A DNA stretch of 64,000 bases from Branchiostoma floridae (taxonomy: Eukaryota > Chordata > Leptocardii > Amphioxiformes > Branchiostomatidae). The stretch is from the NCBI RefSeq assembly GCF_000003815.2, contig NC_049990.1, positions 21,548,472-21,612,471 of the forward strand, given 5' to 3'. The position numbers were made by a program, and so were the translations under genes. Under the pieces are notes generated by a model. It saw only the letters and a program-made list of their open reading frames with translations, was not told the origin of the DNA and did no database searches. Each line of letters starts with the position of its first letter. Position 1 is the first letter of the stretch. Positions 10,401-22,400 of the stretch are shown piece after piece.

Positions 10401-13400
10401 TGTGACAGACGTCAAAAGAAGCAGCGGTTCTTCCGTTAGCTGATTGTCGATACTTTGCAGGCGCCGGTAAGTGAATACTTCGCATTTTATTCTAATTTTT
10501 TGTACGATCATCTGTTGCAAAGTTTACCGACGACTTGTTGTTACGGGTGCCCTCCCCACATACGCGAAGAAATGATAAAATGTAGGATCTTGTTTTGATG
10601 CCACAAAATAAAAAGAATTATGGACACGTTGTAGAATACTTGTAAAAAATATCTGTTGTTTCTATTAAGAATGATAATGCTGTTAAAATGTAGATTTAGA
10701 CAACAGATAATGAGATAGCACCTACCGATTTTGCCGGTGCCAATCAAAATCTCAGTCGGCTCTTCCAACTACTTGGGGTTAGGAACTTATGAAACGGAAG
10801 ACTTTATTTCGCTACCTCGAAATAAAAAAAATGACTTATGATCTTTGTAGAAAATTTAACGTTATTTCACATTTATATATCCAGTCTTTAGCAAATACTG
10901 GTGCAATTAAAATTTACGATAGAAAATTTCAAACGTCCTGTATTTACCCTTGATGTTATGTGGGCTCGTCCATTCTGATGTAACGTGTCGGCACGGCGGC
11001 ACAAAAAGCCGCGGACACGATTGAAGGCCGGATTGAATTTCGTACATGTAGCAAAGTTGATTAAACGCCGCGGAGTACGTGTAAACAATTTACGAAGAAA
11101 TTTGTTCAAGTTGTGTTTGATTTTAGCTAAACCTGACGGCCCGGTGGTGGGTGGTCTTCTACAATTCACTGCCTGGCTGAATATTTGTTTGTTTGGTATG
11201 TGGCAACGCTTGTCCCAACAGGCCATAAAATTTATAGCCGTGACCGGACGGCGTCAGAAACGGCGTCCGGGCAGCCGTCTACGCACGTTCCAAATTAAAT
11301 GCACCGGCCCGTTATGAGTTTCTACCGTACTGCCTGACTAACTAAAACTGTGTCTTGAACGTGGGCTACGCGGACGATGTCGGAATGTCCAGAACTCTTT
11401 CACTACCCCAAGCCATCGAGGATAAAACGCTTGAGGAAGAAACATCTCATCTCGACTCGTGGGCTGACACCAACAACATGTTGCTAAACGGGAAGAAAAG
11501 CCAACTGCTACAAATCTGTGTCTGCAGATCTGTTCCCAGCCCGCCAAGGTTAACCCTTGGGGGTGTGTGCGTTCCGTGGGTCGGGTCCGCAAAAGGTCTG
11601 GGCTTCATCTTGGACAAAAACCTCACCCTGCAAGAGCAAGTAACCTCAATGGTTACTAAAGCCTCTCGTAGACTGCACTTCTTGAGACTACTTGCAAAGC
11701 AAGGGACCAGTGTCGCCGACCTAGTGACTATCTACGTGTCCCTCGTGCGCCCAGTCCTTGAATATGGTCACGTCCTCCTTGTAGGCTGTAGCAAGGAACA
11801 GGAACGTGCAATGCAGAGAGTTCAACAGCGAGCTCTACGGATTATCAGCCGAGCGGGCAGGCGCGATGTACCCGACCTGCCCACCCTCCAGTCGCGACGC
11901 GAGGATGCAGCTGTCAAACTATTCAGACAAATGTTGGATGCTGAGCATCCCCTACATGACCTGGTCCCAGCTTACAGATCAACTGCTACGGGACGATCAC
12001 TAAGAAACAAAAACACTATCTCCATCCCCCCAGCTAGAACCAAAAGACTCCAGAACTCCTTCCTGCACAAAGCCATCAAGTTGTACAATAAGACTATAGA
12101 CACTTAGCTTGTAATGATGGTGGTAATGATGGTACTCAATTGTTAGAGTTGTATACTTTTTTGCGTAATTTTATATCGTTCTTATGTATATATGCGGACG
12201 GAGCAGGCCATATGCCTGTTGTACATTCCAACGCCATTCAGGCTACCACAATGTGTATGTCTGTTATGTTGTGAATCAATAAAGGAAATGAAATGATGAA
12301 GAAAAAATATTTTGCTAGGAGTTTGGCCCAGATATTAACCTTTAATAATATAGCGATGACAGCCTCTTGGCCTTTCATTCCATTTTCTGTCGAATTTTAC
12401 GATCTGTACCCCCCGTGGGAAGGCGTGGTGGAGGCTACCGCCCGTACCAGCGGCCTGGATTACGCCGTTTATGCCCGTCGCAACCGGCGTCCGATCCGTC
12501 CCAGCAGCCTGGATTACGTCATTTACGTCCGTCGCAATCGGCGTCTGGTCCGTCCGCAGAGACGTCTGTTCCCAGCGGGGGGCGTCCGACCGGACGCGTC
12601 TAAAGTGCCAATCTAGACGCGTCCAAGCGTTTGTTATGCCGTTCGGACCGTCTTGGACGTTTCGTCGGGCGTTCAAAAGCCCGTCCCATGCCGTCCGCCG
12701 CCGTAACCGTCCAAAGCGTCCCAATAATTTAAGACGCCTTGGACGGTTGTCGCAAACGGCGTTTCGCCGTCTGAGACGCTTGAATTTTCACAGAGGGAGT
12801 CATTGTCCATGGGGAGTGCCCAGCATGCAACAGTGCCTGCCATGAAGGCATAATCTTAAGACTTATAAATATACTATTAAAGGTTCTCTCTTTCTCACTT
12901 TTCCTGTGGCTTATGTGTGAGCGTTAGTCCTACCTCGCCCCCTTGTGTGTTTGGGTTCAGTGGAATGAAATTGACATTTAGTAAACATCAGTTAACCAAC
13001 AGACTCACTGGCACAGGGCACCACATCAAAACAAATGACTTCAGTCTCTGAAGCTTGCATATCAAGTGCTAATTTCATCTTGATAATTCAAACAAAAATC
13101 TTAATAATTTTAGCTGGCAATTTTCTCATAACCAAGTATAAACAACCACATTCTTTTCTGGTCACTTTTACACTATCAATGATATAGTACTTGGACATTC
13201 AAAGCTTCTTTTACATTTTAAGACTCTGATGGAATAAAAGTATCATATTTTAGATTTCAATTCAAGTGTAATTTATTGTTCCTAGCAACATATCTAAGAG
13301 TAAATAAGACTGTACAGCCACCAGAGTCAGAAGCGATGATATAACAAAATTTACTGTTACTGACAAACAAATGGCCTAACGCAGGTGTAAATAAAAACCA

Positions 13401-16400
13401 GACACTGGCGTCAGAATGGCAAACAGTAAAATAAACTCTGTATGGAATGTCTTCAAACTTGAAATAAAATGGGTATCCATAAAATGGTCCAATTTGCACT
13501 AAACTGAGTTCACATGGCTCTGAGATATGGAACCACACCAGGTTTAACATCCCTGCAGACCCTGGGAAGAACTCTTCTCGGGACAATCAAGACAGTCAAT
13601 GGGCCGTGCCGCTGTCTGCCTGACAGTCAATTATCCTTTGTCCGCTCGCACCGGGACGTTCTCACGGTGTGCGGAGATTTGTGGTCTCTGTGCCTGCAGG
13701 CTATTGGATAGATAAATCTTCTCAGGAATGCCACGTTCCCTTCTTGATTTTTATCACATACTGTCATACTGTTAAAGCTTTGTATGATCAAAGATTTGAA
13801 ATATTACATACTGAAGCAGTTTTGATTTTTGTATCATTACATTGTCTTAAATCTTTGATAAACAAACTCAATATCAAATTGCACTGGTCCAGGAGTGGAA
13901 TAAGTTGTGTTAAGCCATAGTTCTCTAAGCCTTTGCAACCTTGAGCATATCCGTTGTCCTAGACATGTTAGTCCTTAACTGCTGAACAAAGCTATCTCAT
14001 AAAATGAATGGATGTGTAATATTATACACAATTAGTATTACCATTTTAAGTAGTAATCTGGCAACCAGGCATGGAAACACAACGCACTAAAACTTGAGGT
14101 TACAGAGGATGACTCTACGCCCCAGGAATCATGTACTAGTACAACAACATTGTTGCTAGTCATCTTCCTGTAGATTTTATGTTTTGATAAGCTGTGGTAC
14201 GTTTGATAAGTTTCCTTGAATGTTATGACAAGAAAAGCCATGATATTTTGTCTCTTTAGACTACATGCTGGATTTATGATCAATTCATACAATGTTGTCA
14301 AGACTCCAATTCTGTCCATGAAATACAAAATGACATTTTTTATTTTACGATCATGATACAAGCCCCTGTACCAGTAAAGATAATACCGGTACCACTGGTA
14401 GCAAATATACAATGTGGTTGGCATTTAATGATCATGATATACACAGTGATAACAAATAAAGACATGCTCTAAAATGCAGTTTCAATATATGATGCAGGTA
14501 ATGATTTAGGCAAGATAACCATGTGGGTGATATCATTTTGATTTTAATTGTACAGATACAAGACATTCTTATTCTACAAAATACAGTTAATGAATTACTA
14601 AATTAACCATGGCTCTATATGTATGCAACGTAGTACATTTCAAGTGAATCTGTATGAATCATTTGTTGAAAGTTTATCTTCTTGGCTCAGTATCTGATTT
14701 TTTATGTGAAATTCCTGGTGAGACTGTAGAATTTTATCTTTGACCACAAAAAAAGTTATTATTGAGTGTCATTTATGTGCTGCCATTGTATTGAAGGATA
14801 AAGAACAGGTTTTACACACTGAGCAACAAGTTATAACATTATTTTTTGACAAAAATTTGTTGAATTTGGGAAACTTAATCACAGAGAAATTGCTGTCTTG
14901 CTACATCATAGAAGATACATATCTGACATTTCAAAGTGAATCGTTTCATAATTTACCAATTGTTGTACAATCATAACATGAGTTCATTATGTAGTTCAGT
15001 GATTATTGCCAAAGGTATTGGCCTATTGCCCGGAGGCCTCACAAAGTGTGGGAAAGTTAGTTGACTATAGGTGTGTACACTTATTGATAAGTGAAACAAG
15101 TGGTTAACTGTCCCAGGGGTTTCAGGTTCATGAAAACCAGTCAGTAGGTCACAGTAGATCGGAATTTAGTACACTGTACATGTACATGATATTAAATGAT
15201 AAATGATATTATGATACTGCCATCCCCGTTGCTAAAGACAACCAGCTAAAATCAATTTTGATTTGCCCCGAAACTTTTAGAATCCAGATACAGCATGTGA
15301 CCTTTCACTCACTGACACTCACTATCAGTTAATTGTCAGTTGTTCCCCATCAGGCAAGGTTTAGACATACTTGCATGTAGATGTGGACCTCAGACATCTC
15401 ATGCACTAGCCTCAACGAGTTCAAAGCAGGGTTTCATGGCTGGATGCCTTACACCAACTCTAGGAAACTTTTAACAGCATTATTGATATGAGGACCTAAT
15501 CTTGTTTTTTTGTAGGAAACGAAGATGTTCTGGAGGGGAATGAGAAGCTGATGCTGGGGCTGATCTGGACCCTGATCCAGCACTACCAGATCAGCCGAGG
15601 CAGTGGGCAGAGGGGGGCCAAGTACTCCCCCAAGAAACACATGCTGCTGTGGCTGCAGACGGTTCTCCCAGAATGCCGCATCACAAACCTCTCCACAGAC
15701 TGGAATGATGGGATAGCTCTAAGGTGAGAAAACAAGTGTCACTTTAAGTGTAACAAGTCTACTTCATGTTGGTAGAGAGACACTGTGACAGCTGTTCTAC
15801 ATGTACACCTATAAATGATATCTAAAGCCTCAGTCTTATTTCAAACTTAAAGATTATACCAGTAACTGGTTACACAATTTATCATAATTTTCAGACTACA
15901 CATCCAATCTCTATCACAGTTGAGGGCAGAAAGCTGTTGATCAATTGAATAAAACATGGTTCAGAGATTGAAACGTGTCTTTTTCCATTTCCCCCCAGTG
16001 CCCTTGTTGACTACTGCTGCCCAGGCCTGGTTCCTCACTGGAGGAGTCTGAACCGCCAGGATGCCTTACAGAACTGTCGTAACGCCATGGACATAGCTGA
16101 GAGGGAGTTCAACATTCCTCAGGTAGAACACTCATTTTATCAGAAGGAAAGAATCAAACAGGAAGAACTGAGAAGATGGGAATACAGTACAACAATAATG
16201 GAATACAATTCATTATTTTCACTAATGTCTAGCTACTCAGTATATAAGCTGCAAAATTACAGTTGTATTGGTTATCATGATTCAGCTCTTGTAGTACCCG
16301 GTAGGTATATCAATGAATGTTGGAAAGGTACACCCAGGAATATGATACATCATGTAAAAATAAGAAAATGATAATAATCAAAACAACTGGATTAGGTAGA

Positions 16401-19400
16401 CTCTCTCAGCTACAGATTCATGCATGCCTGTCATCAGTGACCTTGAATGTCCCACCTGACAGGTGGTTTCTGTTGGTATTCAATGCTGACAGCTGTTTCT
16501 GTGTCCCAGGAACCAGTTGATTACCAATTTCCATTCCCACACACTTCTACATTTAGTCTGGAAATTCAGTCTCTTGGGCCCCACATTTCTGATATATGAC
16601 AATGGTTAAAGAAAATGGAGGTCAGACATATGAGATTTTTTTTAACCAATGCAAAAACAGACCTGAAAAAAATCAGTGCACCGGATTTTGGACCGATCAG
16701 GAAATTTATACCGTCAACGTCAGGCATTCACGGGTTTGGGTGCTTACCGGTCCACAAGGAACAAGAGCAAAGTATAGGAAAGTTGATGGTAATTTTTACC
16801 AAGTTTCTATTAATCTACAGTCAAACATGGCACATGGTCTAAAATAAGAGGGCAGTTGGTGTTGTTTACATGAAGATGTTACGAACCAGTCACTCCTAAC
16901 CTTTGCACATCTAACTCTGTTTCTGCCATAACCCCAGGTTGTGAGCCCAGAGGACTTCTCAGACCCATCCTTAGATGAGCTGTCTGGTATGACATACCTG
17001 TCCTACTATGTAAAGGAGGATGGACCAGGCTATGATGCTGCTCTTCAGGCCCTCAACAGCCTGGTACCTGAGGCTAAGGTCAACAACTTTCAGGTGAGGA
17101 ACAGAATGTTACTGTAACATCGTTATTCAATCTGCAATGGCTGAGTAGGTAGTGTTTGCCTTGCATTCAGTAGGTCTTGAGTTTGATCCCCGGCCAAGTC
17201 ATACCAAAGACTTTAGAAATGGCACCTGCTGCTTTCTCTGCTTAGCACTCAGCACTGGAGAGGAAGAGTATGGGAGTGAAACACACATCACTACCAGCGG
17301 ACTAGCCTCCGCTGTAGTGGCTTGCACAATTGTGCGGCCCACGGGCTACAGAAATGGAGATGGGCACCAGCATAAAAGCATCTGTTACAGATGTACGGGC
17401 AACTTTTAACTTTTACTTCATCTTTAACTATAAGGACTGCATCGTGTAAAACTCTCATGAAAAGTTAATCAGAAACATGACATATTTCCACCCTTTCTAT
17501 AACCAGACCATATTGCCTTTTGTTCCTTATCCGTACAATTTTATCATGTCTGTAGATTTTCTTGTACCCCTTTCCCATGCAAAATTCCTCGTAAGATGCA
17601 TCTTCATTTGATCTTAAACTTTTGTGGCCCGTTCATGGTGTATAAACTTCTCAATATATCTAACGAGGTAAGATATCTTGGATTGGAGGCCATAAAAACA
17701 GCTTTATGCTTAACTGCATATCGTATTTTTATGTCCTAAAACAAGACGTTTATGGTAACATACTGAGCACATTGATCCTTGGGCTAAAAGGGGTTTTATT
17801 TGCGGTTGGAAAATCCAATCAATTGGATGAGTCTGACGGTGCCTCCAATTAATGCATCAGCTATCTCCTTGGTGCTGAAAGGTACTCCGGTGGAAAGACA
17901 AAATATAATGATGGAAAGTGTTATTTTGCATAAGTGGAGAGATGGTTGAAGGTTTCATTGTGATTGTAAGGGTTAACTAGACCTAAGTTTTACAAAAAAA
18001 ATGTTTAAAAAAAATAATATAATTGACCAGTTGTTTGATAGTCACATTGCAGGAAAATTAGACATGAAAAAATGTATTTCTTTGGTTTGGTCTTTAAAAA
18101 CATTAACTTCATTGATTCAGCTTGATTTTTCATTGATGTTGCTGAAGAGATGGGCATATTAGTTTGGCTATCTGCCTGGATTCAGGTAATGCAGGTATTT
18201 TGTAAATGTAGCCTTTGTATATGGTGTGAAAGAGCTTGTTACTGCTCTGTTTCCCAACTTAGTGAGCCATCAAATTGTCGGATCACAGCTGTTTGCATGA
18301 CGTCAAAGGGGTACAGGCGTAGTTTCTCACCTCTACATTACATGAGGCCTTGGCAAGTCAAGTATTTGTTTCTGATGTACACTGTATTGGAATACATGTA
18401 TGTCAGGACTGCAGAGATGATGTCACTGAATGATAGGCTTCTTACCATTAATCTGGCTCAAAGATTTCATTGCCATGCAACTTCTATGTATTGAACCCCC
18501 CTCCCCCTAGAAAACCTTGAAGTTATAGTGTGCTACATGTACTTTCCAAATATCCACCAAATCAATGCTATCCTTGCACATGGATAGCATCATGAGAAGA
18601 AATGACAAGCAAAGACATGAATTTACAAGCAAAGACATGAAAAAATGGTAGTAAAATTATGTCTTTCAGTGAAGTAAGGAGTGGGTAAAATAATCTTTTA
18701 GATAAATCTATCTATTTTGCAAAATCATTCCCAAAGGCTAATTGCATGAACAGTAGAATACATAACGCTAAAAATCAACTGAAGGTGCATCTATTTACTG
18801 GATTTGACTGAGTCTTCTTAATAACAGCTACTAGATGCAGACTCATGAACATAATATGTTCAAACTTCTAAAAACAGAATGTGATAGCACATTTTGTTGC
18901 AATTGAACATATCAAAGCAATTGAAATCCAACATGAAAGCACCCAAATTGATACTCAGGGGGGTTGACAACCAACTACTGTACTTGGTTGTGTTGAAATC
19001 GGCTGTCTCAGTTTCAAACCCAGATGTTCCTTGTAATTGTCAGCGTACAACCGTGACATTACGTTGAAGCCCCACATACGTACATGTTAAGCACTGATGG
19101 AAATAATGCCAAATTCCTCTGGGACACATTAACATTTAGGGCTAATCACCGAGCTGCTGAGATATATCAAATTAATTGGGGAATAATGTACATTATGTGC
19201 CTTGCAGATGAATGACACTCTTGACCTTCGTTTACTTGAAGGTCGTTACTTGTAGTTAGTACAGCTTAGCACACATTTTTCACACCATGGCAGTTATGGT
19301 TTAAACGTGTCTGTGCAGTAAATAGGCTAACTTAATGTAACATTTGCAATTCTTTGGGTAATTTTCTTATTTTTTAAAGGAGATTTTTCTTCTGACAGAA

Positions 19401-22400
19401 GATGACAGACTACATTAGCAATACATTTCTATTTCTGTATTTTTTCTATAGAAAGTAAAATAAAAATCATTGATAGTGTTAGATGTACATTAAGGACTTT
19501 TGAAATTGAAAATCTTCATTCTTTCAAAAAAATATTTCTTCAGATTGTCTGCCAGTTATGGTCCTAACATCATGTTGTTCTGCAGCCTTTTAGAATTTTC
19601 AGAAGGGATTGCATGGAAACATCATCTAATGTTGAAAGATTTTCTTGTAACAGTCATAATTTTCCATAGTAAAATATGCATTCAGCTTCATTATCTTCTG
19701 GAAATATCCTAAACACAATTAGAATCATTTGGTATTAGGCTCTTGAACTACTAGACTAAGTATTATTCTGTGCCAATTGAATAGGATGTCAGTTACAAAA
19801 TTGGACTGTTCACAGTTTGATGCACTCAGGTATCTAGTCAAGTAAGATTCAAGCAACATTGCATGGCATACATTATTCATTGACAAATTTGAAGTTGGCA
19901 TTTCAAATGGTTGGTTGGGTGTCAATATATTTGGCTTGGGCTCCTCAAATGGGAATTTAGCAGTAGTCACTGGAAAGTAAGACAACTCCTACAATTTGAA
20001 GGAAACAAGTGACATTTATGCCCCAAGACTTTCACCAAAATATTGGATAATGCAAATAAAAACATTGAAAGCTTTTTCCCACTTTGATGTTTTTGGATGA
20101 TAAGATTAGCAATGTTAAGCAGATTCCATGATAATACTAAGTACTCCATTGTTGCGTTGTGGTTGCACTTGAACCCCTGTTGTGCTGACCTACCAAGAAT
20201 GTTAGTCCTTTGACTTGTTGGACAGGTATTCAGTTAACTCGAATTTCAATTTGAATCTGACCAAGACTATACTGTAGACCAAGGTAAGATTATACATTTG
20301 CCTAGTTTCTTTGTGGTCAAAATGACCATGCTAAAGTAAGGAAAGAATAGTCTAATAGGTAAAATGGTAATCACTAGTTTATATTAGCCCTAATATTATT
20401 AATATTACAGTACAAATTAAGAAGTTAGGTCATAAAAATGTGATAGTAGTATACACAACAAAAAAATACATCATGCAGTGAATGCTATGTTCTTGTATGA
20501 CCCTTTAGACTCAAAAGCTTCTTTGGATGTTTCCACAATTCAATATTTAAAGAATATCTTTAGCCAATGTAAAAAACTAATATACTGCACCCACTGCAAA
20601 GCATACATTTTCAGATAATCAAATTTGCCATGCACATTTTTTCTAACAGTGCTTGTAGAACAACATATAGATTTACGAGTGAAAGGCATGACCTTGGAAG
20701 TCCTGCCTGTCTGCGTTTACAAAATAAAAGGAAAGTTCCATGCTCTTCACCCCAACTTCAGATTCCAGTCAAGCTCACATTAGTTGCCTGGAAGTCACCC
20801 ATGCATGAAAGCAGCAGACACAGTACCTTCCTCTGTTGTCTGAACTTTATAAGCAAGCAAGGATTTCAGGTCATTAAGATAAAATTGAGGCTCAGTTGAC
20901 AATAAATAGACTGACTTCAATGTTCAATAGGATATCTGGTAAATCTAAGCCAAATGCATTACAAATTGATGGCAAAGTAGAAAATTGTCATGACTATCAA
21001 TCAGAAATTCCACAAGATCTGATTCAAGTGGCATAAGAGTCACCACCATCTTTTTGTATTTCCATTTATCCCATAAGATTTCAGCTATTTTGTGTTGCTA
21101 TCTTAAGAATGAATGCTGGACAAACCCTTATCCTAAATTAATTGAGATTGCTTTGTGCAGTCCTTGGGACAACATTGTACGTTTCAGTTTACGAGTCATT
21201 ACAGTCAATAGGAAAAGGACTTAAATGAGGTCAATGGGGATCAATATCCAAACAATCAACTATGAAACAAAGTAAAATCAGTCTATTAGTAAACCCCAAT
21301 GCAACCCATTTGCTTTTGATGTATTTTTCACCACAAAGTCTTTTGTAAAAATTTTAACTCACACAACTTAATGACCCCTTGAATCCCTTTAAGAGCCTTT
21401 TTGCATTCAAGACAGTTAAAGCAGTAAGTCTCTGTAGTCTTTTTATGCTCTTGGGAGATGGGTCCAATAGCAACATGCTTCGTTATGCTCTTTGGCTGGA
21501 CAACAGAATGTCCTTGGGAGGAGAGCGCTAATAGCATTGATTGCTGGCAAATTAAAGTTAAAGCTCTGCTTGAATTTCACAGAGCCTTTTCTTTGAATTA
21601 CTTGATAGTTTTGAACAAAATATCTGGCTACATGATGATGATGATGATAAGAATGATGTGCTACATGCTGGAGTAGAAATGTTTTATTAATTTCTTAAAG
21701 TAATTATTAAAAGTAAAATGTAATCATAGAAGATTTTAAGTTTCTAAAAGTTGTTTTGAATAGATATGTGGAGAATCCTCTAAATGAAAGAATTTATTAT
21801 AAGTGCTTTATGTAGAACAATGGTCCCCAGATTCACAGGAAACCAGAAGAAAACTTAGCAAAAGAAACCAGGCTGCAAAATGTTGGATTTTGAAAGCCAG
21901 CCTTTTTATCTTTGATTGACAGTTGTTTGTTTTCCATGTGCGTCGCCAGGGTGACCTTGCAGATGGGCGTGTCCTGTGCGGGATGATGCACCAGCTGGGC
22001 GGGGCCTGTCCGAGCTACCACAGCCTCAGTCCACAGGAGGCTAGTGACAACATTGCACAAGGTACGTATTTGGGGAGCAACTCGGTTGAAAGGGGCAAGG
22101 GTGACAGATGTACGCCCCTAGCCATAACACAAACTACATGCCCTATGTTAAGGCTCTAAGGGGTAAGGGTTAGGGTTACAGTTAGGGTTTGGGTTTATGG
22201 TTACGATTAGGGTTAGGGTTAGGGTTAGGGTTTGGGTTAGGGTTAGTGCGTGCCAGATGGCAAGAATAAATAGGCATCACTGTGAAACTACAGAATGTAT
22301 CTTCGACCATATAACTTGTTCTTCGGTAAATCCATACTGTTATAGCTTGATAACACATCATTCAAATGTACATATTGCAACATGTGGTGATTGCAAGCTT

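Larger units (their letters stand above)
9773..12796. mobile_element. 3.0-kb composite DNA element with exact 22-bp terminal inverted repeats
   Basis: The first 22 bp (9773-9794, starting CCTCTGTGAAAATTCAAGCG) and the last 22 bp (12775-12796) are exact reverse complements. Both subterminal arms are unusually GC-rich and packed with GCGTC, CGTCC and GGACG motifs in both orientations (9790-9960 and 12590-12780). A similar block at 11238-11310 suggests nested or rearranged copies. A LINE fragment sits inside at about 11341-12296. No transposase is recognisable, so the element would be non-autonomous. I found no clear target-site duplication. Confidence 0.7.

Noticed and set aside
10985-11317. 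110-codon frames on both strands inside the TIR element
   Set aside because: No transposase or other domain is recognisable, and the basic composition follows from CG-rich repeats.
12293-12845. Overlapping open frames in the right GC-rich arm
   Set aside because: They occur in several frames and both strands because the arm is a GC-rich repeat lacking stops.
16087-16371. Exon 3 extended past the donor at 16123
   Set aside because: CH2 continues directly from exon 3 to exon 4; the extension has no CH similarity.
17138-17210. A functional tRNA gene
   Set aside because: A- and B-box-like sequences are present but acceptor-stem pairing is absent and a SINE body follows.
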